The notes: generated by a model from the letters alone, not told the origin. A stretch of DNA of 64,000 nt from Streptosporangium sp. NBC_01756 (GCF_035917975.1 NZ_CP109130.1:806001-870000), one strand, 5' to 3'. Numbered from the stretch's first letter, positions 8,719 to 17,605 are shown. Numbers and translations are program-made.

Positions 8719-9362
8719 CGATTGCTCCTCTGTCCGTAGACGTTCTGGTAACGGTCGTACAGGCGGTCGACGTCGTCCTGCGGGATCGGCAGCGGCTCGC
8801 CGAGCTGCCGCGAGATGTGCACGGTGCGGGCGACGTCCTCGCACATGACGGCGGCCTTCACCGCCGCCTTCGGGGAGTCGCCGACGGTGAAGACCCCGTG
8901 GTTGCGCATCAGGACCGCCGGGGAACGCCGGCCCCGCAGCGTGGCGACGACGCCCTGCCCGATGTCGTCGTTGCCGATCAGGGCGAAGGGGCCCACCGGG
9001 ATCTCGCCGCCGAACTCGTCGGCCATCGCGGTCAGCACGCACGGGATCGGCTCGCCGCGTGCCGCCCAGGCCGAGGCGTAGGTGGAGTGGGTGTGCACCA
9101 CACCGTTCACCTCGGGCATATGCCGGTAGATGTAGGCGTGCGCGGCCGTGTCGCTGGAGGGGGCCAGCGAACCCTCGACCAGGGTGCCGTCGAGGTCGCA
9201 CACGACCATCGACTCAGGTGTCAGGTCGTCGTAGGAGATGCCGCTCGGCTTGATGACGAACAGCTCCTCCCCCGGCACCCGGCCCGAGATGTTCCCGGCG
9301 GTCCAGGCGACCAGGTTGTTGCGGACCAGCTCCCGGTGGAGGGTGCAGACGATCTCTCTCAA
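8715..9362 (-). CDS. araD: L-ribulose-5-phosphate 4-epimerase
   Basis: A 215-residue class II aldolase-fold enzyme making D-xylulose 5-phosphate, the last step of arabinose use. Family motifs: TAGNISGR (about 18-25), [10 protein letters not shown], phosphate-binding SSDTAAH, the zinc-ligand HTHS pair, and a third His in RNHGVFTVG. The TTG start ([12 protein letters not shown]) overlaps the araB stop by four bases. Both TTG starts in this operon depend on coupling to the gene upstream, which may set lower expression than araB. Confidence 0.95.
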   Translation of the reverse strand: MREIVCTLHRELVRNNLVAWTAGNISGRVPGEELFVIKPSGISYDDLTPESMVVCDLDGTLVEGSLAPSSDTAAHAYIYRHMPEVNGVVHTHSTYASAWAARGEPIPCVLTAMADEFGGEIPVGPFALIGNDDIGQGVVATLRGRRSPAVLMRNHGVFTVGDSPKAAVKAAVMCEDVARTVHISRQLGEPLPIPQDDVDRLYDRYQNVYGQRSNR

Positions 9363-11014
9363 TTGGTTGCCTCGTTTCGGATGGCGCGGAGCCGGTGCAG
9401 CAACCCACCGTCCGCGAAGTGGTCGTGCAGGGCGCGGTATTCGGCGTACAGCCGGTCGTAGGCGTCGGCCCGCCCGGCGTCGGGCACGTAGGCCGCCTGC
9501 TCCCGCCTGCCCATGACCGCGGCGGCGGAGGTGATGTCGGGGTAGGCGCCCGCGGCGACGGCCGCGTGGATCGCCGAGCCGAGCGCCGGGCCCTGCCCGG
9601 ACCCGATCACCGACAGGGGGCGGCGCAGTACGTCGGCGTAGACCTGCATGAGGAAGCGGTTCTTCAGCAGCCCGCCGGCGACGACGAACTCCTGCACCGC
9701 CACCCCGGCGGTCTCGAACGCCTCGACGATCACGCGGGCGCCGAACGCGGTGGCCTCGACGAGCGCCCGGTAGGTGTCCTCGGGCCTGGTGGCGAGGGTC
9801 TGGCCGACGATCACCGCGGAGAGGTTGTGGTCGACCAGCACCGAGCGGTTGCCGTTGTGCCAGTCGAGCGCGACCAGCCCGTGCCGGCCGACCTGCTGGG
9901 CGGCGGCCAGTTCGGTCAGGTGCTCGTGCACGGTGCGGCCGCGGCTCGCGGCCTCCCGTTCGTAGGACTCGGGCACCGACGTCTCGACGAACCAGGCGAA
10001 GATGTCGCCGACCCCCGACTGACCCGCCTCGTAACCCCACAGTCCCGGCACGATCCCGTCGCGCACCACACCGCACATCCCGGGCACCTCGGCGAGCCGG
10101 TCCGACGGCATGACGTGGCAGGTCGAGGTGCCCATGATCGCGACCATCTGGCCGGGCCGCACCGCGTCCGCGGCGGCGGCGGTGACGTGCGCGTCGACGT
10201 TGCCGACCGCGACCGCGATCCCCTCCGGCAGCCCGGTCCACCGGGCGGCCTCGGCGGTCAGGCGACCGGCCAGGCCGCCGAGGGGGACCGGTTCCGGGCC
10301 GAGCTTGCCGGTGAAGCCGGCGAAGGCGGGGTTGAGTTCGGCCAGGAAGTCCTCACCGGGGTAGCCGCCGTCCTGGTAGACGCCCTTGTAGCCGGCGGTG
10401 CAGACGTTGCGCGTCTCCACGCCGGTCAGCTCCCAGATGATCCAGTCGGCGGCCTCGATCCAGCGGTCGGCCCTGCCGTACACCTCGGGGTCCTCCTCCA
10501 GGACCTGCAGGCCCTTGGCGAACTCCCACTCGGCGGAGATCTTCCCGCCGTAGCGGGGCAGCCAGGTCTCCTTCCGCCGGTCGGCGAGGGCGTTGATCCG
10601 GTCGGCGTGCGACTGCGCCGCGTGGTGCTTCCACAGCTTCGGCCAGGCGTGCGGCCGGTCCCTCAGCTCGGGCAGCTCGCACAGCGGCAGGCCGTCGGCG
10701 GTGGCGGGCAGCACGGTGCAGGCGGTGAAGTCGGTGCCGACGCCGACGACCTGTGCGGCGGGGACCCCGGAGTCGGCCAGCGCCGCCGGCACCGCGTGGC
10801 GCAGCACCTCGCGCCAGTCCTCGGGTGACTGCAGCGCCCAGTCGTCGCCGAGACGGACGCCGGTGCCGGGCAGCCGTTCCTCGATCACGCGGTGGGCGTA
10901 CTCGTGTACGGCGCCGCCCACCTCGGCGCCGTCGCTGACCCGCACCACGACGGCGCGGCCCGACAGCGTGCCGAAGTCGACGCCGACCACGTAACGGTCG
11001 TTGTTAGCGTTCAC
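9359..11014 (-). CDS. araB: L-ribulokinase
   Basis: A 551-residue FGGY-family kinase that phosphorylates L-ribulose with ATP. The N-terminal ATPase fold shows VGVDFGTLSGRAVVV; GTDFTACT, MGTSTCHV and the C-terminal FVVAGGLLKNRFLMQ (second ATPase half) follow at the usual spacing. The start is GTG at 11014 with GGAGAG six to ten bases upstream. The first codons (GTG AAC GCT AAC A) are part of a LacI-type operator (11002-11015), so repressor binding would sit on the translation start. A terminator-like hairpin separates it from the transporter genes upstream, so araBDA probably has its own promoter. Confidence 0.95.
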   Translation of the reverse strand: MNANNDRYVVGVDFGTLSGRAVVVRVSDGAEVGGAVHEYAHRVIEERLPGTGVRLGDDWALQSPEDWREVLRHAVPAALADSGVPAAQVVGVGTDFTACTVLPATADGLPLCELPELRDRPHAWPKLWKHHAAQSHADRINALADRRKETWLPRYGGKISAEWEFAKGLQVLEEDPEVYGRADRWIEAADWIIWELTGVETRNVCTAGYKGVYQDGGYPGEDFLAELNPAFAGFTGKLGPEPVPLGGLAGRLTAEAARWTGLPEGIAVAVGNVDAHVTAAAADAVRPGQMVAIMGTSTCHVMPSDRLAEVPGMCGVVRDGIVPGLWGYEAGQSGVGDIFAWFVETSVPESYEREAASRGRTVHEHLTELAAAQQVGRHGLVALDWHNGNRSVLVDHNLSAVIVGQTLATRPEDTYRALVEATAFGARVIVEAFETAGVAVQEFVVAGGLLKNRFLMQVYADVLRRPLSVIGSGQGPALGSAIHAAVAAGAYPDITSAAAVMGRREQAAYVPDAGRADAYDRLYAEYRALHDHFADGGLLHRLRAIRNEATN

Positions 11015-11015
11015 A
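11002..11015. promoter_or_regulatory. AraR-type LacI-family operator overlapping the araB start
   Basis: TGTTAGCGTTCACA on the plus strand (reverse complement TGTGAACGCTAACA), nearly palindromic. The identical 14-mer occurs before the regulator gene and one with a single difference before the sugar-receptor gene. It covers the araB GTG and first codons, so a bound repressor would block elongation or initiation very close to the start. Confidence 0.8.
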
Positions 11016-11071
11016 TACTCTCCATCGGTTCAGGTACGGCTTCCGCCGTACCACTGGAAGGTCCAGGGCTC

Positions 11072-11108
11072 CTCCCGTGGCCGTCCGCACCGGCGGGGGC
11101 CACGGGAG
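11072..11108 (-). terminator. Hairpin between the arabinose transporter and araB
   Basis: An 11-bp perfect stem (arms 11072-11082 and 11098-11108, CTCCCGTGGCC and its complement) around a 15-base loop, just after the second permease stop. A second small hairpin, GTACGGC/GCCGTAC, lies at 11034-11051. No T-run. It probably reduces read-through from transporter into araBDA. Confidence 0.65.
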
Positions 11109-11113
11109 AGACC

Positions 11114-12316
11114 TCAGGTGGGGCGGCGCGCCGAGATGAGGCGCTGCAGCAGGATGAAGGCCAGCAGGAGCAGGCCAATGAAAATCTTGGTCCACCAGGA
11201 GCTGAGCGTGCCCTCGAAACTGATGATCGTCTGAATCAGGCCGAGGACGAGCACCCCGAGCACGGTGCCGAGCAGGTAGCCCGAACCGCCGGTCAGCAAC
11301 GTGCCGCCGATGACGACCGCCGCGATCGCGTCCAGTTCCATGCCGACCGCGTGCAGGCCGTACCCCGACAGCATGTAGAAGGAGAGCAGCACACCTCCGA
11401 GCGCCGAGCAGAGTCCGCTTACCGTGTAGACCGTGATCTTCGTCCTGGCCACCGGCAGGCCCATGAGAAGCGCCGACTGCTCGCTGCCGCCCGTCGCGTA
11501 GACGTTGCGGCCCAGCCGGGTGTAGTGCAGCACGTAGGCCGCGACGAGGACCACCGCCAGCGCGATGACCACGCTCGGCGAGACGAACATGCCGCCCGGC
11601 AGCTCTACGCGGGCCTGGGCCAGCGCCGTGTAGGTCTCGTCGGTGATCGAGATGGATTCGGTGCCGATCACGTAGCAGAGGCCGCGGGCCAGGAACATCC
11701 CGGCCAGCGTCACGATGAACGGCTGGATCTCGAAGTAGTGGATGATGCAGCCCATCGCGAGACCTAGCGCCGCCCCGACCGCCAGCACCAGGGGGATCAC
11801 CACCAGCGGCGGCCAGCCCTGGTTCGTGACCAGGCTCGCCGAGATCATCGTGGACAGCGCGACCACCGCGCCGACCGACAGGTCGATGCCACCGGCCAGG
11901 ATCACGAACGTCATGCCGACGGCGACGACGAGCAGGAAGGCGTTGTCGATGAAGACGTTGAGCACGACCTGCCCGGTGGCGAAGCTCTCGTAGCGGACAC
12001 CTCCGGCGGCGAACATCGCGACGAACAGGCCGGCGGTCACCAGGACCGGGACGTATTTGCGCGGGACCGCGCGACCGGCGGTGAGACCGGCGATGCCCGC
12101 CGGCCGCCGGCCGCCGCCGGTCCGCTCCCGGTCCGCCGCTCCCTTGCCTTCCCCGGCACGGCTCCCGTCCGCCGTTCCCATGCTCTCCCCGGCACGGCTC
12201 CCGTCCGCCGGCCGCTCGCCCTTTCCGGGTCGCTCCTTGCCCGTCGGCCGCTCGCCCTCCCCGGGCCCCTTCCTGCCCGTCGGCCGCCCGTCCTCCCGGG
12301 TCCGCTCCGCGCTCAT
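11114..12316 (-). CDS. Sugar ABC transporter permease (YjfF/AraH type) with charged N-terminal extension
   Basis: A 400-residue membrane protein. Residues from about 80 on are a normal ribose/arabinose-type permease: VGMTFVILAGGIDLSVGA, then GMFLARGLCYVIG, YTVSGLCSALGGVLLS and the coupling motif AVVIGGTLLTGGSG. The first 75 or so residues are very unusual for the family: a Gly-Arg-Glu-Lys-rich, imperfectly repeated tail (GEGERPTGKERPGKGERPAD, then two copies of ADGSRAGE). The ATG at 12316 overlaps the previous stop (ATGA). It forms the membrane channel with the permease upstream. Confidence 0.92.
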   Translation of the reverse strand: MSAERTREDGRPTGRKGPGEGERPTGKERPGKGERPADGSRAGESMGTADGSRAGEGKGAADRERTGGGRRPAGIAGLTAGRAVPRKYVPVLVTAGLFVAMFAAGGVRYESFATGQVVLNVFIDNAFLLVVAVGMTFVILAGGIDLSVGAVVALSTMISASLVTNQGWPPLVVIPLVLAVGAALGLAMGCIIHYFEIQPFIVTLAGMFLARGLCYVIGTESISITDETYTALAQARVELPGGMFVSPSVVIALAVVLVAAYVLHYTRLGRNVYATGGSEQSALLMGLPVARTKITVYTVSGLCSALGGVLLSFYMLSGYGLHAVGMELDAIAAVVIGGTLLTGGSGYLLGTVLGVLVLGLIQTIISFEGTLSSWWTKIFIGLLLLAFILLQRLISARRPT

Positions 12317-13359
12317 GCCGGGACCTGCGCCTTCTCTTCGGCCGTCGAGGGCGCCCTCAGCGGGCGCCTGCGGCGATGGAACACCTTCTCGCGGAAGGCC
12401 GGGGACTGCAGCAGGCAGACCACGGTGACCACGAGCGCCTTGAACAGCAGGGTCGTCTCCGGTGGCACCCCGACCGAGTAGATCGTGGTGGTCAGCGTCT
12501 GGATGATGAGCGCTCCCAGCACGGTCCCGCCGAGCGAGAACCGGCCACCGGCGAGCGAGGTGCCGCCGATGACGACGGCGAGGATGGCGTCCAGCTCGAT
12601 CCAGAGGCCGGCGTTGTTGCCGTCGGCGCTGGAGACGTTCGAGCTGATCATGAGCCCGGCGATGCCCGCGCACAGCGCGGCGAAGGTGTAGACCATGATG
12701 ATCACCCCTCGTGAGCGGATGCCCGCCAGGCGGCTCGCCTCGGCGTTGCCGCCGACCGACTCGATGAGCAGCCCGAGGGCGAGGCGCCGGGTGAGCACCG
12801 CGGTCAGTGCGAGGACCACCAGCACGATGATGATGCCGAACGGCAGCGTGAGCCAGTAGCCTCCGCCGATCAGTTTGTACGGGCCGCTGTTGACGGTGAT
12901 GATCTGACCGTCGGTGACGAGCTGGGCCAGGCCGCGCCCCGCGACCATGAGGATCAGCGTCGCGATGATCGGCTGGATGCCGATGCCCGCGACGAGGAAG
13001 CCGTTCCACACCCCCAGCACCAGGGAGAGCCCGAGGGCGAGACCCGCGGCCGTGACGACGCCCGAGACGGAGCCCTGGTCGTCCATGCCGCTGATCTGCA
13101 GACAGGCCAGGGCGCCGGAGATCGCCACGACCGAACCGACCGACAGGTCGATGCCGCCGGTCGCGATGACCAGGGTCATGCCGAGCGCGACCAGGATCAG
13201 CGGCGCGCCGAACCTGACGATGTCGATCAGGCTGCCGTAGAGGTGGCCGTCGCGCATCTGGACGGTGAAGAAGTTGTCGGTGAGCAGCAGGTTGGTCAGC
13301 AGCAGCGCGGCCAGGACGACGGCGGGCCAGAAGAGCCGGTGCCGCAGGACGGTGTTCAT
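12313..13359 (-). CDS. Sugar ABC transporter permease (YtfT type)
   Basis: A 348-residue permease with about nine hydrophobic segments. The family motif LGMTLVIATGGIDLSVGSV is at about residue 60, with MVAGRGLAQLVTDGQ in the middle and LAVVIGGTSLAGGRFS as ATPase-contact loop near 270. The C-terminus is a short basic tail. ATGA overlaps on both sides couple it to the ATPase and to the second permease. Two different permease genes with one ATPase resemble the YtfQ-YtfR-YtfT-YjfF furanose transporter layout, which suggests L-arabinofuranose as substrate. Confidence 0.93.
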   Translation of the reverse strand: MNTVLRHRLFWPAVVLAALLLTNLLLTDNFFTVQMRDGHLYGSLIDIVRFGAPLILVALGMTLVIATGGIDLSVGSVVAISGALACLQISGMDDQGSVSGVVTAAGLALGLSLVLGVWNGFLVAGIGIQPIIATLILMVAGRGLAQLVTDGQIITVNSGPYKLIGGGYWLTLPFGIIIVLVVLALTAVLTRRLALGLLIESVGGNAEASRLAGIRSRGVIIMVYTFAALCAGIAGLMISSNVSSADGNNAGLWIELDAILAVVIGGTSLAGGRFSLGGTVLGALIIQTLTTTIYSVGVPPETTLLFKALVVTVVCLLQSPAFREKVFHRRRRPLRAPSTAEEKAQVPA

Positions 13360-14867
13360 GCTCGGGCTCCGCTCGCGATCGTCTCGGTGAGGACGTCGGT
13401 CGTGAGGTCGTCGTCGTTCTCCAGTTGCGCGACCAGCCTGCGGTCGCGCAGCACGCCGACCTTGTGGCTGAGCCGCAGCACCTCCTCCAGCTCGGCGGAG
13501 ATGAACAGCACGGCCATGCCGCCGTCGGAGAGGGATGCCACCAGCCGCTGGATCTCCGCCTTGGCACCGACGTCGATGCCCCGGGTGGGCTCGTCGAGGA
13601 TGAGCAGCCGGGGTTCGAGGATGAGCCAGCGGGCCAGGAGCACCTTCTGCTGGTTGCCTCCGCTGAGGTTCCTGACCAGCTGTTCGGGGTTGGCGGGGCT
13701 GATCTTCAGCGCGGAGACGTACTTCTCGACCAGCTCGTCCTGCCGGCGGCGCGGGATCGGCCGGGTCCAGCCGCGCACCGCCTGCAGGGCGAGCACGAGG
13801 TTCTCCCGCACGGTGAGATCGGGGATGAGTCCTTCGGCCCGGCGGTTCTCCGAGCAGAACGCGATCCCGTGGTTCATGGCCGCCCGCGGAGTGCGCAGGC
13901 TGACCGGTCTGCCGTCGATCTTGACGGAGCCGGTGCCCGCGTGGTCGGCGCCGAACAGCAGGCGGGCGATCTCGGTACGGCCGGAGCCGAGCAGCCCCGC
14001 CAGGCCGACGACCTCGCCCTCGTGGACGGTGAGGGTGAACGGCTCGACGGCTCCGGCCCTGCCCAGTTTCTCGGCCTCCACCAGGGACGCCGTCTCCCGC
14101 GCGAGGGGCTTGCCCTCCAGCTTCTCCAGCTCGGCGAGCTCGCGGCCGATCATCTTGCCGACCAGCTCGACCTGGCCGAGCTCACCGGTCGGATACTCAC
14201 CCACGAGCCGGCCGTTGCGCAGGACCGTCATGCGATCGGCGATCTCGTAGATCTGGTCGAGGAAGTGCGAGACGAACAGGATCGCGATGCCGTCCTCCTT
14301 GAGCCGGCGCATCACCCGGAAGAGCTGGGCGACCTCCCCGGCATCCAGGCTGGAGGTGGGCTCGTCCAGGATCAGCACCCGGGCCGAGATGTCCACGGCC
14401 CGGGCGATCGCGACCATCTGCTGTACGGCCAGCGAGAAGGACGACAGCGGCGCCGACACGTCGATGTCGAGCTCCAGCCGGGCGAGCAGCTCGGCGGCCC
14501 GGCTGCGCATCCGGCTCCACTGGATCCGGCCCAGGCGGCGCGGCTCGCGGCCGATGAAGATGTTCTCCGCGACCGAGAGGTTCGTGCAGAGGTTGACCTC
14601 CTGGTAGACGGTGCTGATCCCGGCCTGCTGGGCGGCGAGCGGGCTGGTGAAGGCGACCGGCTCACCGCCCAGCTCGATCTCGCCGGCGTCGATGTCGTAG
14701 ACCCCGGTGAGGACCTTGATGAGGGTCGACTTCCCGGCGCCGTTCTCCCCCATGAGCGCGTGCACCTCTCCCGGCAGCAGCCGGAAGTCGACACCGGAGA
14801 GCGCCTTGACGCCGGGAAACTCCTTACTGATCCCGTTCATGCGCAGGATCGGTGTGGGTGCGGCCAT
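13356..14867 (-). CDS. Sugar ABC transporter ATPase, tandem nucleotide-binding domains (YtfR/AraG type)
   Basis: A 503-residue duplicated ATPase that powers sugar import. The first half has Walker A GENGAGKST (about 40-48), signature FSLAVQQMV and Walker B VLILDEPTSSLD. The second half has a degenerate Walker A, GLLGSGRTE, a full signature NLSGGNQQKV, and LLILDEPTRGID. This one-degenerate, one-canonical pattern is normal in the CUT2 family. The start at 14867 is 56 bases after the receptor gene stop, with a hairpin between them; it is coupled to the next permease by ATGA. Confidence 0.95.
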   Translation of the reverse strand: MAAPTPILRMNGISKEFPGVKALSGVDFRLLPGEVHALMGENGAGKSTLIKVLTGVYDIDAGEIELGGEPVAFTSPLAAQQAGISTVYQEVNLCTNLSVAENIFIGREPRRLGRIQWSRMRSRAAELLARLELDIDVSAPLSSFSLAVQQMVAIARAVDISARVLILDEPTSSLDAGEVAQLFRVMRRLKEDGIAILFVSHFLDQIYEIADRMTVLRNGRLVGEYPTGELGQVELVGKMIGRELAELEKLEGKPLARETASLVEAEKLGRAGAVEPFTLTVHEGEVVGLAGLLGSGRTEIARLLFGADHAGTGSVKIDGRPVSLRTPRAAMNHGIAFCSENRRAEGLIPDLTVRENLVLALQAVRGWTRPIPRRRQDELVEKYVSALKISPANPEQLVRNLSGGNQQKVLLARWLILEPRLLILDEPTRGIDVGAKAEIQRLVASLSDGGMAVLFISAELEEVLRLSHKVGVLRDRRLVAQLENDDDLTTDVLTETIASGARA

Positions 14868-14893
14868 GCGGCAGCCACCTTCCTCGATGAAAG

Positions 14894-14915
14894 GGGCCGC
14901 TCCGGGAAGCGGCCC
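14894..14915 (-). terminator. Attenuating hairpin between receptor and ATPase genes
   Basis: An 8-bp stem GGGCCGCT/AGCGGCCC around a six-base loop, directly after the receptor gene. Such elements usually allow partial read-through or protect the upstream mRNA, so the receptor is made in excess over the membrane parts. That role here is inference. Confidence 0.6.
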
Positions 14916-14923
14916 GTCGGCGA

Positions 14924-15907
14924 TCAGTACTTGCGGTTCGGCAGGGCTTCCTTGGCCTGCTCCTGCGTGAAGGTGGTCTCCTCCGTCACGACGCGGGCCG
15001 GGATGCTCTCACCCTTGACGACCTTCGCGGCCAGGTCCATCAGCTGCGTGCCGAGCAGCGGGCTGCACTCGACGATGTAGTTGATCTTTCCGTCGGCGAG
15101 GGCCTGCATGCCGTCCTTGACGGCGTCGACCGTAATGATCTTGATGTCCTTGCCGGGCACCTTGCCGGCGCCCTCGATCGCCTCGATGGCGCCGAGGCCC
15201 ATGTCGTCGTTGTGCGCGTAGAGCAGGTCGATGTCCGGGTTGGACTTCAGGAAGGCCTCCATGACCTCCTTGCCCTTGGCCCGGGTGAAGTCACCGGTCT
15301 GCGAGGCGACCACCTTGAACTTGGGGTCGGTCTTGATGATCTCGGCGAAGCCCGCCTTGCGGTCGTTGGCGGGCGCCGAGCCGGTGGTGCCCTGCAGTTC
15401 GACGATGTTCACCGGGTCCTTGGAGTCTTTGAACTCCTCGGTCAGCCACTTGCCGGCCTTGCGGCCCTCCTCGATGAAGTCCGAGCCGAGGAACGTCTTG
15501 TAGAGGGTGGTGTCGGCCGAGTCCACGGCCCGGTCCGTGAGGATGACCGGGATGTTGGCGTTCTTGGCCTCCTTGAGCACGGTGTCCCAGCCCGACTCAA
15601 CGACCGGCGAGAAGGCGATGACGTCCACCTTCTGCTGGATGTAGGAGCGGATGGCCTTGATCTGGTTCTCCTGCTTCTGCTGCGCGTCGGAGAACTTCAG
15701 CGTGACTCCGGCGCTCGCCGCCGCCTCCTGCACCGACTTGGTGTTGGCGGTGCGCCAGCCGCTCTCGGCTCCGACCTGGGAGAAGCCCATCGTGATCTTG
15801 CCGTCGTCGGCGCCGCCGCCCGAATCGCCGCTGCCGCCGCTGCCGCAGCCGGTCATCGTCATCGCCACGGCGCCGACCAGGAGCAGCGCCGAGATCCTCT
15901 TCAACAT
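14924..15907 (-). CDS. Sugar-binding lipoprotein of the ABC transporter (YtfQ/AraF type)
   Basis: A 327-residue receptor that captures the sugar outside the cell. The signal peptide MLKRISALLLVGAVAMTMTG is followed by Cys21 (lipobox MTGC) and a Gly-Ser-rich linker. The periplasmic-binding fold of the ribose/galactofuranose class starts at KITMGFSQVGAESGWRTAN and includes AFSPVVESGWD, VILTDRAVDS, YAHNDDMGLGAIEAI and ITVDAVKDGMQA. These motifs are closest to YtfQ-like receptors. The ATG at 15907 has AAAGGA upstream. An AraR-type operator lies 22 bases before the start, making this the first gene of the transporter operon. Confidence 0.94.
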   Translation of the reverse strand: MLKRISALLLVGAVAMTMTGCGSGGSGDSGGGADDGKITMGFSQVGAESGWRTANTKSVQEAAASAGVTLKFSDAQQKQENQIKAIRSYIQQKVDVIAFSPVVESGWDTVLKEAKNANIPVILTDRAVDSADTTLYKTFLGSDFIEEGRKAGKWLTEEFKDSKDPVNIVELQGTTGSAPANDRKAGFAEIIKTDPKFKVVASQTGDFTRAKGKEVMEAFLKSNPDIDLLYAHNDDMGLGAIEAIEGAGKVPGKDIKIITVDAVKDGMQALADGKINYIVECSPLLGTQLMDLAAKVVKGESIPARVVTEETTFTQEQAKEALPNRKY

Positions 15908-15928
15908 GGTTGGGGGGTCCTTTCCTGC

Positions 15929-15942
15929 TGTGAGCGCTAACA
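15929..15942. promoter_or_regulatory. AraR-type operator upstream of the sugar-receptor gene
   Basis: TGTGAGCGCTAACA, the most symmetric of the three sites (TGT.AGCGCT.ACA). It lies between the regulator gene and the receptor start, where the transporter promoter must be. Confidence 0.8.
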
Positions 15943-16130
15943 TCGCTGCGACGACGCCGGCGCACTTCTCTCGTTTCCCGCGAGCCCGACTCCGTACGGC
16001 CGGGCCTCTTCCCGCAGGGGGATCGGCCCGCACCTCCGTATCGGAGGCCTCCCCGGTCACGGAGCCGGGATTTTCCCGTACGGCCGGCCGGGGCCTCCCG
16101 TACGGAGCGGGCTCTTCCTCGTGCGAAGTC

Positions 16131-17153
16131 TCAGCCAGGGGCCGCGGTGCTGGCCCTGATGACGAACTCGGGTGGCACGACGAGACGTTCGTGCGCCGTC
16201 AGCTCACGTGTCTCGACCTGCCGGAGGAGCACCTCGATGCTGCGCCTGCCCACAGCCTCGAAGTCCTGCCTGACAGTGGTGAGCGGAGGGGAGAAGAACT
16301 CCGACTCCGGGATGTCGTCGAAGCCCACGACGCTGATCTGCTCGGGGACTCTCACTCCCTCCTCGGCGAACGCGCGCAGGACCCCGAGAGCCATCTGGTC
16401 GTTGGCCACGAAGACCGCGGTGACGTCGCCCGCCATCGCGGCCAGGCGCCGCCCGGCCGCATAGCCGGAGCGCGGGCTCCAGTCACCGGCCAGCGGCTCG
16501 GGAACCGGACGCCCGGCCGCCGTCAGCACACCGCGCCAGCCGTCGATCCGCCCCTCCGCCTCCAGCCAGTCCGAAGGTCCGCTGACCTGCCAGACCGTCT
16601 CGTGCCCCAGGGCCAGCAGGTGCTCGGTGGCCATCCTGGCCCCCGCGACCTGGTCGACGCTGACCGCGGAGACCTCCCCCACGTGATCGCCCTCGACGGC
16701 CACGGCGGGCATGCCCGGGGGCAGGTCGTCGAGCGCGCGGGCCGCCGACCGCTGCGGCGCGACCACGACGACACCGTCGACACCCTGGTCCGCCAGGTAG
16801 TCGAGCGCGTCGCGCACCCCCGCCCGGTCGATGGTGCGCAGGCTGACGACGCTCACGAAGTAGCCCGCCGCCCTGGCCGCCCGCTCGATGCTGTAGACCG
16901 TGCTGGCGGGGCCGTAGAGCGTGGTGTCGAAACTGACCACGCCCAGCCTCCGCGAGTGCTTGGTGACCAGCGCGCGAGCGACCAGGTTACGGCGGTAGCC
17001 CAGCTGGTCGATCGCCTCCATGACCCGGGTGCGGGTCTCGGCGCGGACGTTGGGATGCTCGTTGAGCACCCGGGAGACCGTCTGGTGCGAAACACCGGCC
17101 ACCTTGGCCACGTCGGCCATCACGGGTGGACGGTGCTCGGGGGTCGATCTCAC
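16131..17153 (-). CDS. araR: LacI-family repressor of the arabinose genes
   Basis: A 340-residue regulator with an N-terminal helix-turn-helix (VMADVAKVAGVSHQTVSRVL, about residues 11-30) and hinge NLVARALVTKHSRRLGVV, then a sugar-binding domain with VEGDHVGEVSAVSVDQ, VFVANDQMALGVLRAF and VVGFDDIPESEFFSPPLTTV. The GTG at 17153 is preferred over in-frame codons further upstream because GAGAGGAG precedes it. An operator at 17181-17194 lies between this start and a TTGACG -35-like element (17203-17208, reverse strand), so it should repress itself. The same operator occurs at both arabinose transcription units. The inducer is probably arabinose or a derivative; the symbol is assigned by context. 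Confidence 0.85.
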   Translation of the reverse strand: MRSTPEHRPPVMADVAKVAGVSHQTVSRVLNEHPNVRAETRTRVMEAIDQLGYRRNLVARALVTKHSRRLGVVSFDTTLYGPASTVYSIERAARAAGYFVSVVSLRTIDRAGVRDALDYLADQGVDGVVVVAPQRSAARALDDLPPGMPAVAVEGDHVGEVSAVSVDQVAGARMATEHLLALGHETVWQVSGPSDWLEAEGRIDGWRGVLTAAGRPVPEPLAGDWSPRSGYAAGRRLAAMAGDVTAVFVANDQMALGVLRAFAEEGVRVPEQISVVGFDDIPESEFFSPPLTTVRQDFEAVGRRSIEVLLRQVETRELTAHERLVVPPEFVIRASTAAPG

Positions 17154-17180
17154 AGCGTGCTCCTCTCGGCTTGGCACGAC

Positions 17181-17194
17181 TGTGAACGCTAACA
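17181..17194. promoter_or_regulatory. AraR-type operator upstream of araR
   Basis: TGTGAACGCTAACA, identical on the opposite strand to the site over the araB start. It sits between the likely -35 element and the araR GTG, indicating autoregulation. Confidence 0.78.
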
Positions 17195-17605
17195 ACGGTC
17201 TCCGTCAAGGGCCGCCGGGTCACGGTACGGTCACACGGAAACCTCACGGAAACCTCTCAGAACACCCGGCCGGCGGGGCGGCGCCCTTCGGGACGCCACC
17301 CGCACCGGCCCGTCCGTCCGTTGCCGCCGGGGGAACGACGAGGACGGTCCCGGCGACGGTGACCACCCGCTCGACCCCGGTCAGCCCCGGCAGCCGTACT
17401 GTATGTTTTCCTCGCTGAACACGCCCCTCACCAGCATCATCCCCCTGGGAGCCCCTTTGATCAGGCAGTTCTTCGCCGGAACGGTCCGTCTGGACGGCGG
17501 CCCGTCGCGGGCCGCCGGCGACCGGGTGCGCGGCCTCGGCACATGGGGGCCGGAGACCGCCCGGCGGCGGCCCACCCGGTCCACGCCCGGATCGCCGGTG
17601 GCCTC
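17195..17605. other. Intergenic region between araR and the aminotransferase-like gene
   Basis: Apart from the araR -35-like element at its left edge (17203-17208), I see no gene or strong hairpin here. Short open frames lack ribosome binding sites and family similarity. Confidence 0.5.

Noticed and set aside
7111-8739. 542-residue plus-strand frame opposite araA
   Set aside because: No motif or ribosome binding site; araA on the other strand has all family motifs.
13425-15080. 551-residue plus-strand frame opposite the sugar ATPase gene
   Set aside because: Antisense shadow of the tandem ATPase; no recognisable product.
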